Source of the DNA: Rhizobiaceae bacterium
Lineage (GTDB): Bacteria > Pseudomonadota > Alphaproteobacteria > Rhizobiales > Rhizobiaceae
Reading direction: 5' to 3'
Length of the DNA: 64,000 nt
Assembly (NCBI GenBank): GCA_017643495.1
Contig: JAEPNK010000001.1
Coordinates: forward strand, 1,779,623 to 1,843,622
The position numbers were made by a program, and so were the translations under genes. Below, piece after piece: positions 32,867 to 42,679 of the stretch. The notes beneath the pieces were generated by a model, which was not told where the DNA came from, searched no databases, and saw only the letters and a program-made list of their open reading frames with translations. Positions within the stretch are counted from its first letter, which is position 1. Each line of letters starts with the position of its first letter.

Positions 32867-33796
32867 TCAAAAACCCGGATAGTGCGGAGATACAGGTTGG
32901 AGTAGAGATTTGTCGCCAAAATGATCGGCAAGAAAATCCAGAAACACCCGAACTTTGGGCGAAAGATATTGTCGCGACGGATATACGGCGTATTGCAGGA
33001 TACTGCTAGTCTCCCAGTCATTCAGCGCTGTCTGCAGGGTGCCTTCTTCCAGGTCTTTGCGAATGTAGGTAAAAGGTATCAAACTGACCCCAAACCCGTT
33101 CAGTAAGGCATCACGAATGGCAAGGCTGGAAGTTACCGAATAGCGTGCCTTTACACTGATCCGTTCAATTTTGCCATTCTTTGAAAATTCCCAGACATCG
33201 GCATTGCCGCCATATGGAAAGCGGACATGCTCAAGGTTTGCAAGGTCGGTCGGGGCTTGCGGTTTGCCGTTGACTTCGAAATAGGATGGGGCAGCAGCAA
33301 GCACATGCTGCATTTCACCCAGCTTTCGGGCAATCAGGCTTGAATCCTCAAGGTTGCTGTATCCCCGGATTGCCATGTCATAACCTTCACGCACAATATC
33401 GACACGTCTGTCGTCAAGATTTAGCTCCAGGCTCAACTTCGGGTATTGCTTGAGAAATCCCGGTATTGCATCGGTCAAGGTGGTCAATGCCACAGTCATT
33501 GGCGCACTGACCCGCAACGTACCTGTTGGTTCGGATTTTGCTGAGGAAAGGGAGTTTTCAGCTTCCTGCAATGTATCCAGTCCGCGTGTAACATTCTCAA
33601 GGAACAACGCGCCCTCTTCTGTGAGTGCCATGCGTCTGGTGGTCCTGTTTATCAGGCGAACGCCAAGATGTTCCTCAAGTTGTGCCACATTCTTGCTGAT
33701 CGCTGGTGGCGTCAGCCTGAGTTTTCTGCTTGCCGCAGCAAAACTGCCCAGTTCTGCAACGTGCCGAAAGACTTTGAGTGCCGTTAGGTGATCCAT
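32867..33796 (-). CDS. LysR-family transcriptional regulator
   Basis: A 309-residue LysR regulator. The N-terminal winged helix-turn-helix is clear in MDHLTALKVFRHVAELGSF and RKLRLTPPAISKNVAQLEEHLGVRL (residues 1-55), followed by a LysR substrate domain beginning about residue 88. The branch resembles the one that regulates nearby oxidoreductases. The ATG at 33796 is preferred over 33829 because it begins the conserved MDxLxxxKVF. It is divergent from a nitroreductase-EamA pair, 102 bases away, which is its probable target. Confidence 0.9.
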   Translation of the reverse strand: MDHLTALKVFRHVAELGSFAAASRKLRLTPPAISKNVAQLEEHLGVRLINRTTRRMALTEEGALFLENVTRGLDTLQEAENSLSSAKSEPTGTLRVSAPMTVALTTLTDAIPGFLKQYPKLSLELNLDDRRVDIVREGYDMAIRGYSNLEDSSLIARKLGEMQHVLAAAPSYFEVNGKPQAPTDLANLEHVRFPYGGNADVWEFSKNGKIERISVKARYSVTSSLAIRDALLNGFGVSLIPFTYIRKDLEEGTLQTALNDWETSSILQYAVYPSRQYLSPKVRVFLDFLADHFGDKSLLQPVSPHYPGF

Positions 33797-33898
33797 TACT
33801 ATGTTCCAGAAGTTATGAATATGTTGCAAAATAATGCAATTATCATCAATCAGTACATGTTCTAGCCTGAGCTATCAATGACTCAGGAGAAATAGAAC

Positions 33899-34513
33899 AT
33901 GACGCATCCAGCCATCAAACTCATTGAAGACCGGTACTCTGCCAACCGATTCGATAACACCTTCAACCTGGATACACCGGAAATCGAAGACTTGGTACGC
34001 CTCGCTACCAGTGCTCCATCTGCTTACAATCTTCAGAACTGGCGTTTTATTGCCGTTCGTTCGAAAATGGAGAAATCCAGACTCACTGATTTGGCTTATG
34101 GCCAGCGCAAAGTTTCCGATGCGGCCGTTACATTCATTGTTGTTGGCCAGTTGCCAAACCACACCGCCTTGCCCCAGCGGCTGCATCCCTTTGTTGACAG
34201 TGGCCACATGCCACAAGCCATGGCGCGCGAATGGCAGGATGCGGTTCAAACCGGATACAGTGATCCGGTCATGGCGCGTGATGAGGCCATTCGCTCTGCG
34301 ACACTTGCTGCGACAACTATGATGATTGCAGCTGCTGCAAAGGGGCTGGTGAGCGGGCCCATGGTTGGGTTCGATGCGAAGGCGGTGAGCGACAGTTATC
34401 ACCTTGCCAATGACGAACTGCCTGTGATGCTTTTGGCTATCGGTCGTGCCGCACAGGGGAATTGGCCACAGAAACCACGGCGCCCACTGACAGAGGTTCT
34501 TAAAGTCCAATGA
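33899..34513 (+). CDS. Nitroreductase-family protein
   Basis: A 204-residue FMN-dependent nitroreductase fold. IKLIEDRYSANRFD at the start (FMN phosphate-binding Arg/Ser), APSAYNLQNWRFIAV at about residues 36-50 and AAAAKGLVSGPMVGFDAKAV near 145 are family features. Substrate unknown; related proteins reduce quinones or nitro compounds, and this may handle electrophile stress. AGGAG lies before the ATG. It is coupled by an ATGA overlap to an EamA exporter and faces the LysR gene. Confidence 0.87.
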   Translation: MTHPAIKLIEDRYSANRFDNTFNLDTPEIEDLVRLATSAPSAYNLQNWRFIAVRSKMEKSRLTDLAYGQRKVSDAAVTFIVVGQLPNHTALPQRLHPFVDSGHMPQAMAREWQDAVQTGYSDPVMARDEAIRSATLAATTMMIAAAAKGLVSGPMVGFDAKAVSDSYHLANDELPVMLLAIGRAAQGNWPQKPRRPLTEVLKVQ

Positions 34514-35358
34514 GCACGAACCGTCTTGATATTCTGATTACTGCAACCGCTCCGATCGTTTGGGGTAGTACCTATCTGGTTACCACCGAGTTCCTGGCAG
34601 GGTTTTCGCCGATGAATGTTGCATTATTGCGGGCTCTGCCAGCAGGATTATTGCTGTTAGCGATTGTTCGCGTACTTCCTACAGGCCGTTGGTGGCTGCG
34701 GGCTTTCGTGCTGGGTGTGCTCAATATTTCAGTATTTTTGAGCCTGCTCTTTGTGGCAGCATACAGATTGCCCGGCGGAGTAGCGGGTACCGTGCTTTCT
34801 GCTCAACCGTTGATTGTTGTGTTTTTGGCTGCGGTAATGTTTTCAGAAAAACTGCAGCCAAGGGCTGTTCTCGGTGCGTTGGCCGGCATGGGAGGCGTTG
34901 CGCTGCTGGTGCTCACCCCGAATGCTGCCCTTGATCCTATAGGTGTCGCTGCCGGGTTGGCGGGTGCTGCTTCCATGGCATTGGGAACAACGCTGACACG
35001 GCGGTGGTCACCTCCTGTATCGCCTTTGGTATTTACTGCCTGGCAGTTGACGGCGGGAGGTTTGTTGCTTGTACCTGTATGCTTCTTTATCGGTGGACCG
35101 ATCCAGGTTCCGGACGCCATGAACCTGCTGGGCCTGTTCTGGTTAAGCTTGGTCGGTGGAGCGTTGACCTATGCGATTTGGTTCAGGGGAATTGGCAAAC
35201 TGGCACCTCAGGCCGTTTCCTCGTTATTGTTTCTGAGCCCGTTAACGGCAGTATTGTTGGGCTGGGTTGTTCTCGGACAATCGCTGAACATGCTACAGAT
35301 CATGGGGATTGTTGTTGTAATGGCCAGCATTTGGCTATGCCAACGCTCGGGCAAATAA
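34510..35358 (+). CDS. EamA-family (DMT) transporter
   Basis: A 282-residue protein with ten predicted membrane helices in two EamA repeats (about residues 8-135 and 148-280). The first repeat starts APIVWGSTYLVTTEFLAG, typical of the family. DMT proteins mostly export metabolites or amino acids. It starts inside the last codons of the nitroreductase gene, so the two are co-expressed and probably under the LysR regulator. Confidence 0.88.
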   Translation: MSTNRLDILITATAPIVWGSTYLVTTEFLAGFSPMNVALLRALPAGLLLLAIVRVLPTGRWWLRAFVLGVLNISVFLSLLFVAAYRLPGGVAGTVLSAQPLIVVFLAAVMFSEKLQPRAVLGALAGMGGVALLVLTPNAALDPIGVAAGLAGAASMALGTTLTRRWSPPVSPLVFTAWQLTAGGLLLVPVCFFIGGPIQVPDAMNLLGLFWLSLVGGALTYAIWFRGIGKLAPQAVSSLLFLSPLTAVLLGWVVLGQSLNMLQIMGIVVVMASIWLCQRSGK

Positions 35359-35361
35359 ATT

Positions 35362-35399
35362 CTGGTGGGCAGTGGGCGCATTGTCCACTGGCGTGCCAG
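35362..35399. terminator. Possible bidirectional terminator
   Basis: An imperfect hairpin with CTGG-GGGCAGTGG pairing to CCACTG-GCCAG around a loop near 35376-35383, in the 50-base convergent gap between eamA and the FecR-like gene. No clean T-run follows, so termination is only probable. Confidence 0.35.
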
Positions 35400-35407
35400 A
35401 TGCCAGA

Positions 35408-36136
35408 TTATTTGATTTCTGCTTCCATATGAACATGTTCGATCAGTGATAGGGCTTGCCTGTAACACTTTTTATCCAGCAACCAGCCAAGTAGTGCACC
35501 TGGCTTGCCATTCGCGATCTGCGGAGGGGTGATGTGGAGATCCAGCTCACGTAATGCACCTCCAACGCTTACCGCGAGACGACCATCAGAAAGGGTAAAC
35601 GTGTCAGGTATTGGCAATTCCTTTTGGCCTTCTGCCCAACTGATATCTTTGAGTCTCCCCGTGGCGCTTCGTATGGAAACATTTTGCTGTTTTTCAGAAC
35701 TGCTGCGCCACAACACCAGTTGTGAAGATTGTATGCAGCGTGGTCCGGAACTGTCCACACTCACATGCCAGACCCGTGGTGTAGCAGGAACATTGCCGTC
35801 GAACTTTCTGGAGACACCAAATACTTCTGCACGCTTGTCAGAGTGACCCAGGATTGAAGAAAGCATTTCCCATTGCTGCGTTGGGGCGTCTCCAGCTTTG
35901 TTTTTGGCCGGCAATTGTTGGTTTACTTGCGGCCCTGTAACAACCTGCATGTCACCGGTTTTGTGCAAAACCGTTATTTTCGCACCTTCCGGAAGGGATA
36001 TGATTGATGCGTTATCAAGTTTATCCCCGGGCTGGAAATTGTCAGTGCCGGAAACTGAAACAATAATCATTTCAGCCCTGGCAACGCTGGAAAAGAAGCC
36101 AAAGATCAGGATCAACGCCAATGAAATTTCTCGCAC
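35408..36136 (-). CDS. FecR-like secreted protein, partner of CHASE2 cyclase
   Basis: A 242-residue protein starting at a GTG with GGAG 9 bases upstream, a better fit than an in-frame start at 36217 inside the cyclase gene. A signal peptide spans residues 1-20 (ending SSVARAE). The next 50 residues (FQPGDKLDNASIISLPEGAKITVLHKTGDMQVVTGP) resemble a FecR domain core. The rest is unrecognised but carries Cys in PRCIQSS and KKCYRQA. It follows the CHASE2 cyclase by 37 bases in the same direction; such FecR-like and cyclase neighbours suggest a periplasmic sensor or ligand for the CHASE2 domain. This role is inferred. Confidence 0.72.
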   Translation of the reverse strand: MREISLALILIFGFFSSVARAEMIIVSVSGTDNFQPGDKLDNASIISLPEGAKITVLHKTGDMQVVTGPQVNQQLPAKNKAGDAPTQQWEMLSSILGHSDKRAEVFGVSRKFDGNVPATPRVWHVSVDSSGPRCIQSSQLVLWRSSSEKQQNVSIRSATGRLKDISWAEGQKELPIPDTFTLSDGRLAVSVGGALRELDLHITPPQIANGKPGALLGWLLDKKCYRQALSLIEHVHMEAEIK

Positions 36137-36173
36137 TAGGCTTTCTCCGTTGATTAAAAAACCGGTCTGGTTG

Positions 36174-38132
36174 TCATTTTTCCCACATTGTAACTTGCGC
36201 ATCAACAATGCCGTCATTGAGGCGGCTGAGATGGAAACGTGTTGGTCCGTCTTCGGGATTTAATCCGTATGCTTTTTCGTATGCCGCCTGCGTGTCCGGA
36301 TGCTTTGCTTCCATCAGCCGGTACGCATGGAGATAGGCCTTCATCCATGAACTGTCCATCGTTTCATCTGAACAGGGTTCAAAACATTCAATCGGCGTGT
36401 TCCGGCCTTTCAAGACCAGATTGCCGACAGGACGGAACGATGGCTGCTGACATCGGTCAACCACGGATTTGCTGACGCAGATTCTTGTGCCCAGAAACCG
36501 GTTAACCCCCTCAAGGCGTGCTGCGATATTCACAGTATCCCCGATGCCGGTATAGTCAAAAAAGCGCTTGCCGCCGAAATTGCCGACAATTGCTTCGCCG
36601 GTATGCACGCCAATTCGGGTGGTCCCAAGGGCTATCCCTTTGACATGCGCATCCGACCTGAATTTTTCGCATAATTTGTCCAGTGCGATCGCCAGCTTCA
36701 AGGCACTTGAAGCCTGGTTTGGGTTTTCGTCCGGCGCTCCAAAGAAGCATACCATCGCGTCGCCGATGATCTTGTCAATTGTTGCTCCGTGGGAAGTTGC
36801 CAAATCGCACATCCTGTCCAGATACTCGTTGAGGATCGATCCCATGTCTTCGGGGGGCAGTGACTGGGACAGCTTTGTAAAGCCTTCAAGGTCGGTAAAC
36901 AGATAGGTTACCAAACGCTTTTCGCCTCCCAGGGCAAGCTTCAGATTGCCACTGGTCAACCGGCGAACCACGCTTTGGCTCACATACTTTGAAAATGCAA
37001 CTTCGAGAAATGCCTTCTCCGAGCGGTCTTGCCACCATCGCAACAGGGAAAGGAGCAGCACCGCGAAAAGGGCAGAGGCAGGTGGTGCAACAAGCGGAAG
37101 CATTGCAACTTCCTGGCCAATCGAAAAATACCAGCAAAGTGCATAGAAAATGCTTGTGACAGCCAAGCCGGTAAAGAACAGCCCGGGTCTGGATGTCAGG
37201 CTGAAGGCTGCAACGGACAGACTTGTTGTAAGCAGAACGAGTGCAAGAACATGCCAGTAGGAAATTGTGTAAACTGAGCGTTCTGCCAGAAGCTGGTTCA
37301 GAATATGAGCATGAACTTCTATTCCGGGTAATGAGCCGCCCGATGAAGAGCCTGAATTGGCAACGGGCGGCCTGTGCCTGTCAATAATGGGCAGATCAGT
37401 ACCGATTAATGCAGTTTTACCGGAAAGCCATTCAGGTGGCAGCAAGTCCAGTGTATGGGCCGGGTATGTGACGAACGACGCAGAGCCGTTTTGCATGGCG
37501 GGTTGGTACAATATCCTTCCCGGCTTGTAGGACGGCGGGTTTTCCGGATTCGCCAGAACGCTGGCAAAAGCGGGGATGTTATTTCCGTTCTCATCTTGCA
37601 ACAGTGGTAGATGACGCAGCACACCGTCAATTTCATCCCGTTGGAGAACTATGGAGCCGGAAAGCCGCTTCTCCAAGACACCAGAAAGATAGCCGACTTG
37701 TTTTTCAGTCAAGCCGTTCCTGCCTGTTACATTAGCCAAAACGACAGGTGCTGCGGCAGCCTCAATCGCTTCAAAAAGCTGTTGGTCTTTTGCCGGTTCG
37801 GTAGGACTGTCCAGTAGAATGTCGAGACCAATTATTTTCGGCGAACCTGCATCAATGGTTTTCACAAGTTTCGCCAGAAACTGCCGGTCTATGGGGGAAC
37901 GGTAGGGGAGTGCAGCCAGTGTTTCTTCCGTGATTGCCACAATCACAATATCCTGTGCAGGTTCAGCAACTTCCCTTTGATGATGAGCCAATAAGAAGTC
38001 GCCTATTACCGGGTCAAGACGGCTTGTGAGAGGCGTTGTGATGGCTATCGCCAGAAGAATCGCAACAGCACTCATGAATATATTGCGCCAAAAGCCAGGT
38101 GCAACGGGACTTCGGGGTACCGGGGAGATCAT
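36174..38132 (-). CDS. CHASE2-domain class III adenylate/guanylate cyclase
   Basis: A 652-residue membrane sensor cyclase. An N-terminal helix (about 16-36) leads to a periplasmic CHASE2 domain (about 45-285), then three membrane helices (about 292-312, 318-338, 342-365), then a class III cyclase domain (about 405-590). Catalytic residues are complete: metal Asp414 in FTDLEGFT and Asp458 in GDAMVCFFG, and Asn535 and Arg539 in GDTVNIAARLE. The purine-site Lys454 and Asp526/Thr528 (FDYTGIGD) favour ATP, so cAMP is the likely product. A C-terminal 60-residue segment resembles TPR helices. It sits between a caspase-like protein and a FecR-like protein in one direction. Confidence 0.92.
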   Translation of the reverse strand: MISPVPRSPVAPGFWRNIFMSAVAILLAIAITTPLTSRLDPVIGDFLLAHHQREVAEPAQDIVIVAITEETLAALPYRSPIDRQFLAKLVKTIDAGSPKIIGLDILLDSPTEPAKDQQLFEAIEAAAAPVVLANVTGRNGLTEKQVGYLSGVLEKRLSGSIVLQRDEIDGVLRHLPLLQDENGNNIPAFASVLANPENPPSYKPGRILYQPAMQNGSASFVTYPAHTLDLLPPEWLSGKTALIGTDLPIIDRHRPPVANSGSSSGGSLPGIEVHAHILNQLLAERSVYTISYWHVLALVLLTTSLSVAAFSLTSRPGLFFTGLAVTSIFYALCWYFSIGQEVAMLPLVAPPASALFAVLLLSLLRWWQDRSEKAFLEVAFSKYVSQSVVRRLTSGNLKLALGGEKRLVTYLFTDLEGFTKLSQSLPPEDMGSILNEYLDRMCDLATSHGATIDKIIGDAMVCFFGAPDENPNQASSALKLAIALDKLCEKFRSDAHVKGIALGTTRIGVHTGEAIVGNFGGKRFFDYTGIGDTVNIAARLEGVNRFLGTRICVSKSVVDRCQQPSFRPVGNLVLKGRNTPIECFEPCSDETMDSSWMKAYLHAYRLMEAKHPDTQAAYEKAYGLNPEDGPTRFHLSRLNDGIVDAQVTMWEK

Positions 38133-38178
38133 TTGCGATGCTGCATTTTACAAAACACGAAACGGGCTGCACCTTCCA

Positions 38179-40368
38179 TCACTTTGGTACATCAAACCGC
38201 ACTGTGTCAGACTCTGTACTGTCTGCGTAAGTCAATCTCACAGAAACGTATCCTGTTGATTTGGGTATGCTCATATAAACGGTTGATCCCGGTCCGCTAG
38301 AGGGTATGGCATGCGGATTGTCAGGGTCACAATTACCGATATCAAAGGTGTTGTCAGGCTGATCCGTATCCAGTCCGTAATGAACGGTATGAATGGCGCA
38401 CCTGTAGCTGATGAGGTGTGTGAAATAGACCAGTTGTTTGCCGTCCCAAAGACGGTAGCTAAGCCACCCGTTGGTGAGTTGCTCAAGGATGTTCTTTTGG
38501 GATGCTATCAATGAGGCTGCGGGATCAAACAGCATCGCGAAAGGACCGCGGGTCTCTCCGCGTATGTCGGTATACTTGATTTCAATGTCTGTTTTGTCTG
38601 CATTACCCGGCAGTTCTATGAAGGGCGTTGCAATTGGCTGACCGGTAGTTGGGTCAACGGCGCCTGGCATGAAACCGGTTGATTTGAATTCACCATCGGG
38701 AAGTTTTACAAAAATCTCCCTGGCACGATCAGCAATCGACATGTTCAACATCCAGCCCTGATTGCTTCTCATGGCATTCAGGGTAATGGGATTGCTGAGC
38801 GCTTTCGTATTCATGAATGACAGGGACGCCAGCCTGGACTTGGCATCTTCAATACGTTCAGCGGCCATTTGCTGGTCAATGAAGTAACGCAGATAGCTTC
38901 CGTCCCCGACCCCCTCCATGAACCGGGTGAGCAGTTCGAGTTCCGTGGTTTTGTCTGCCAGTGATTGTTGCCCCAGACGGACAAGTGAATATTCCATGCT
39001 GAGTTCATACAGCGCGGGTGTGAACTCAGGGTGGGCTTGTACAAAGCTGTTGAGTCTTCGGAGCCGTTCATCCGGTTCCTGAAGCAGGATTTCAGCAAAC
39101 AGGGTTGTCGGATCACGTTTTCCCTGCGCCAAAGACCGGTATATTTCCCGTGCTCCGGCCCTGCCTTCCTGGATTTTCAGCACTGATTGAAAACGCAAGT
39201 GCGGGTCTATTTGTGGCTCTCCGAAGGCAAAATACTTCAGGTAATCCTGTCTTGATTTCGGGTAATCTCCCTTGATTTCCCGCAATCGTGCATTGGCGTA
39301 ATATTCGTGGGGTCGCTTGGGGTTTTCCACCAACAGGGAGCGGCTTTGAAGTTTTGCAAAGAGTCGTTCAACTTCGCTGCCTGTCGTGGTGCTTGCTTCT
39401 GACAATCTCGATTTTGCCAACTCGGAGAAAGCCCCGTCAGGAAAACGGTCCAGGTAAGCTTGCAGTTGGGATATGTTATTGCTGTTCTTGACATCATTCC
39501 AGAATTGCAACTCGAGCTGAACGACATTTTCGGTTCCGGTTGTGCCCGCGCTTGTGTCCTGGTTTCCCGGGTCACTGGCGGGTACAAGCACGATATTGGT
39601 GGTCAGTGACGAGTGATCCCAGGGAACTTGCTCACCGTTGGTATCTTCAACAACCCTTTGGCGAACCCTCTTGAAGACGGTTTCAAGCGTTGTGCCAGGA
39701 ACCAGAATTTCACGGGCGATTGCAGCTGTGTATGGACTGTTCAGGTCTTTGCCATCACTGGCTGTGCTCCCGGGGGCGGTAGCAAATGAGATGTAACTGC
39801 CGCGTGGTGTGCTGTTCAGCAATGTAAATCCGCCGGTTGAATTACCAGCCGAACGCTTCAAGGCAGTGTTTCGGCACGCATCGAAAATCACGATGTTTGC
39901 CCCTTCGTGAGCCGCTTCGATGGTTGAGAGAACCCAATCGATCGAAAGGGCCTCGAACTCTGCGTCCACCTCGTCCTGAAGATCTGCATTGAGCGGGGCG
40001 AGATAATTGCGTCCTCCTGCTTCAAACCCATGTCCCGAATAATAAACCGCAGCAATGGAGCCATCGCCGGCTTCTTCAAGAGCATTCGCGAAATCTCGGA
40101 CGGCCCTTTTCATTTTCCTGAGGTCTGCATTAAGCAAAAGCTCGGTTTTGAACCCGGCCTTTTTGAGGCTGTCGCCGATCAATACGGCATCGTTTACTGG
40201 GTTTTTAAGCGGCAGCATGGTTTCGCTTTTATATTCAGCGTTTCCAATCACAAGAGCCAGTCTTTCACCTGCCAATGCAGTGCCAGCCAAGCCTAGCACT
40301 ATGTATAAAAGAGCAAATACAGTCTTGGTAATCACTGACCAAGCTTGAAGAAACCGCACGATGCGCAT
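38179..40368 (-). CDS. Caspase-family (C14) protein, exported
   Basis: A 729-residue protein with an N-terminal signal or anchor (about residues 11-33). A caspase p20-like domain follows (about 35-270) with the catalytic dyad intact: His113 in YYSGHGFE and Cys165 in FDACRNTAL. The middle (about 290-560) is helical and TPR/SPOR-like (QLQAYLDRFPDGAFSELAKSRL). The last 170 residues look beta-rich (VYMSIPKSTGYVSVRLTYADSTESDTVRFDVPK). The signal places the caspase domain outside the cytoplasm, unlike defence metacaspases. It leads a leftward run with the CHASE2 cyclase and the FecR-like gene (46-base gap). Substrate unknown. Confidence 0.9.
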   Translation of the reverse strand: MRIVRFLQAWSVITKTVFALLYIVLGLAGTALAGERLALVIGNAEYKSETMLPLKNPVNDAVLIGDSLKKAGFKTELLLNADLRKMKRAVRDFANALEEAGDGSIAAVYYSGHGFEAGGRNYLAPLNADLQDEVDAEFEALSIDWVLSTIEAAHEGANIVIFDACRNTALKRSAGNSTGGFTLLNSTPRGSYISFATAPGSTASDGKDLNSPYTAAIAREILVPGTTLETVFKRVRQRVVEDTNGEQVPWDHSSLTTNIVLVPASDPGNQDTSAGTTGTENVVQLELQFWNDVKNSNNISQLQAYLDRFPDGAFSELAKSRLSEASTTTGSEVERLFAKLQSRSLLVENPKRPHEYYANARLREIKGDYPKSRQDYLKYFAFGEPQIDPHLRFQSVLKIQEGRAGAREIYRSLAQGKRDPTTLFAEILLQEPDERLRRLNSFVQAHPEFTPALYELSMEYSLVRLGQQSLADKTTELELLTRFMEGVGDGSYLRYFIDQQMAAERIEDAKSRLASLSFMNTKALSNPITLNAMRSNQGWMLNMSIADRAREIFVKLPDGEFKSTGFMPGAVDPTTGQPIATPFIELPGNADKTDIEIKYTDIRGETRGPFAMLFDPAASLIASQKNILEQLTNGWLSYRLWDGKQLVYFTHLISYRCAIHTVHYGLDTDQPDNTFDIGNCDPDNPHAIPSSGPGSTVYMSIPKSTGYVSVRLTYADSTESDTVRFDVPK

Positions 40369-40616
40369 GTCATTACCTTCTGCTGCCCCTGTTGTTTGAT
40401 GCCAGATGTTTTCTGAACATTCCTGGAGTGGAGCGTAAGACAGGGCCCGGGATGTGTAAAGCAGTGGTATGTTTCGCGCTGCCGATTGAAACAGGCGATG
40501 AATGACGCTCTGAAAACTGGCGTCCGCAACGCATGAAAATGTAACGCCTATGCTGTCACATGTTGCTCTGTCTTGAGAACAGGGAAAATACGGCTATTGG
40601 GGCGCTTCTGTTGTGT

Positions 40617-41909
40617 TTACACCAATACTGGCTCGGCTTTCTGTTCAGACACATTGAACACGCGCCGATATCGCTCGATCTCTGCCTCGGGACCTGAAGC
40701 CTTGTTCGGATTGTCAGACAGTTTGACTGTCGGCTTGCCGTTCGCTGATACGGCTTTGCAAACCAGTGAGAACGGAGCGAGTTGATCGCCATCTGTCAGG
40801 TCCCGAAAATCGTTTGTCAGCATGGTGCCCCATCCAAACGAAACCTTCACGCGTCCCTTGAATTGCTGATGCAGTTCAACAATTTTGTCGACATCCAAAC
40901 CGTCGGAGAATATGACGAGTTTTTCAGCCGGGTTTTCACCGCAACTGGTCCACCATTTTATGGCAGCTTCAGCGCCTGCGACCGGGTTGCCGCTGTCAAT
41001 TCGAATTCCTGTCCATTTTGCAAGCCATTCCGGTGCATTCCTGAAGAAACTGTCGCTGCCATACGTGTCAGGCAGAATGATCCGCAAATTGCCCTCATGT
41101 TCATCGTGCCAGTTACTCAAGACGTCATAAGGTGCCTGCAACAGTTCCTCGTCGCTTTCAGCAAGTGCACTGTAGACCATCGGTAATTCGTGGCCATTCG
41201 TGCCAATCGCTTCCAGATCGCGGTTTTTGGCGATAAGGCAGTTCGAGGTACCCAGAAACTTGGGGCCCAGGGCTTCAACCATCGCTTGAACAGCCCAATC
41301 CTGCCACAGGAATGAATGTCGGCGACGTGTTCCGAAATCGGCAATCAGAAGGTTCTCCAATTTGCCCAGCGTCTCTATTTTCTCCCAGAGCTTGGCCATC
41401 GCCCGTGCATAAAGAACCTGCAGTTCAAAATGGTCCATTTTGTTCAGCACCGCACGACTGCGAAGCTCCATCAAAATGGAAAGGGCAGGGATCTCCCAAA
41501 GCATGACTTCTGGCCATGTTCCCTCGAAGTTCAGCTCATATTGGTCACCCCGGCGTTCAAGGTGATAATCCGGGAGGCGCAGCCCTTCAAACCATTGCAT
41601 GAAGTCAGGCCTGAACATCTGGCGTTTGCCGTAGAAGGTATTGCCGCGCAGCCATGTACTCTCACCACGTGAAAGGCTGAGTGATCGCACATGCTGGAGT
41701 TGTTCGCGCAGTTCACCTTCATCAACCAGTTTCGCCAAGGGAACATTTTCTGACCTGTTTATAAGGCTGAATTGCACAACCGTATCGGGTTTGTTGCGAA
41801 ACACGGTTTGACACATGAGCAACTTGTAAAAATCCGTATCGATCAATGAGCGGACTATGGGGTCAATTTTCCATTTGTGGTTCCAGACACGATTCGCGAT
41901 ATCAACCAT
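40617..41909 (-). CDS. pncB: Nicotinate phosphoribosyltransferase
   Basis: A 430-residue enzyme joining nicotinate and PRPP for NAD salvage. Family blocks are clear: LIDTDFYKLLMCQTVF (about residues 21-36), RIDSGNPVAGAEAAIKWW near 303 (substrate Asp-Ser), LVIFSDGLDVDKIVEL, and SFGWGTMLTNDF near 357. It overlaps pncA by 8 bases, so nicotinamide is converted to nicotinate and then to NaMN by products of one transcript. Confidence 0.95.
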   Translation of the reverse strand: MVDIANRVWNHKWKIDPIVRSLIDTDFYKLLMCQTVFRNKPDTVVQFSLINRSENVPLAKLVDEGELREQLQHVRSLSLSRGESTWLRGNTFYGKRQMFRPDFMQWFEGLRLPDYHLERRGDQYELNFEGTWPEVMLWEIPALSILMELRSRAVLNKMDHFELQVLYARAMAKLWEKIETLGKLENLLIADFGTRRRHSFLWQDWAVQAMVEALGPKFLGTSNCLIAKNRDLEAIGTNGHELPMVYSALAESDEELLQAPYDVLSNWHDEHEGNLRIILPDTYGSDSFFRNAPEWLAKWTGIRIDSGNPVAGAEAAIKWWTSCGENPAEKLVIFSDGLDVDKIVELHQQFKGRVKVSFGWGTMLTNDFRDLTDGDQLAPFSLVCKAVSANGKPTVKLSDNPNKASGPEAEIERYRRVFNVSEQKAEPVLV

Positions 41910-42501
41910 GAAGCAGTACCCCTTCTTTTTTCATGTTCAGAAGAGCTGTCTCCAAAGAACCGTCCAGATTTATCGCCTTGCAAAGATGGGTGTGAACAGT
42001 GGTGTTAAATCCCAACTTAGCTGCATCAATCGCGGAATAGGCAACGCAAAAGTCTGTAGCAAGACCCGCCAGGTGCAGATCATTTATATTCCGCGTCCGC
42101 AAATAGCCTTCGAGACCTGTTGGCGTAATCTTGTCATTCTCGAAAAACGCCGAGTAACTGTCGACCTCGCTGCGGTATCCCTTGCGTATTATCGCATCAG
42201 CACGTGCAAGATTGAGGTCTTCATGAAACTCTGCACCTGATGTGTTTTGTATGCAGTGCTCCGGCCAAAGAACCTGGGGACCATACGGCATTTCAATCAC
42301 GTCATAGATATTGTGATCGGGGTGCGAAGAAGCGAAGGATGAGTGCCCCTCCGGATGCCAGTCCTGAGTGAAAACCACGGCATCAAATCCATGCATCAAT
42401 TCATTGATGCCACCAACAATCTGGTCTCCACCAGGAACTGCAAGAGCACCGCCAGGGCAGAAATCATATTGCAGGTCGATGACGATCAGGGCTTTGGACA
42501 A
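41902..42501 (-). CDS. pncA: Nicotinamidase
   Basis: A 199-residue isochorismatase-fold amidase. Catalytic Asp is in VIDLQYDFCPGGAL (Asp8), the metal His residues in FTQDWHPEGHSSF (about 45-57) and the nucleophilic Cys in LAGLATDFCVAY (about 141-152). It deamidates nicotinamide to nicotinate for PncB. The start is a TTG at 42501, with GGGAG 10 bases upstream. First gene of the pncA-pncB operon. Confidence 0.95.
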   Translation of the reverse strand: MSKALIVIDLQYDFCPGGALAVPGGDQIVGGINELMHGFDAVVFTQDWHPEGHSSFASSHPDHNIYDVIEMPYGPQVLWPEHCIQNTSGAEFHEDLNLARADAIIRKGYRSEVDSYSAFFENDKITPTGLEGYLRTRNINDLHLAGLATDFCVAYSAIDAAKLGFNTTVHTHLCKAINLDGSLETALLNMKKEGVLLHG

Positions 42502-42679
42502 AAGCTTTCTCCCGTGGTTACAAACATATATCCATTACCGGATTTTTTTGCCCCGAAACGGAAATGAAAAGGCAGGCAGTTCATCACAGTTTGACTTTCA
42601 AAAGTCGAACCTTTGACAACACAAGATTCCTGATTGGGCGGAAATTGTCCATTCTGTAGCATGCTGATTTCCGGAATGG

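Noticed and set aside
33875-34510. Minus-strand open frame opposite the nitroreductase
   Set aside because: The plus strand encodes a clear nitroreductase with good start and ATGA coupling; the antisense frame has no family features.
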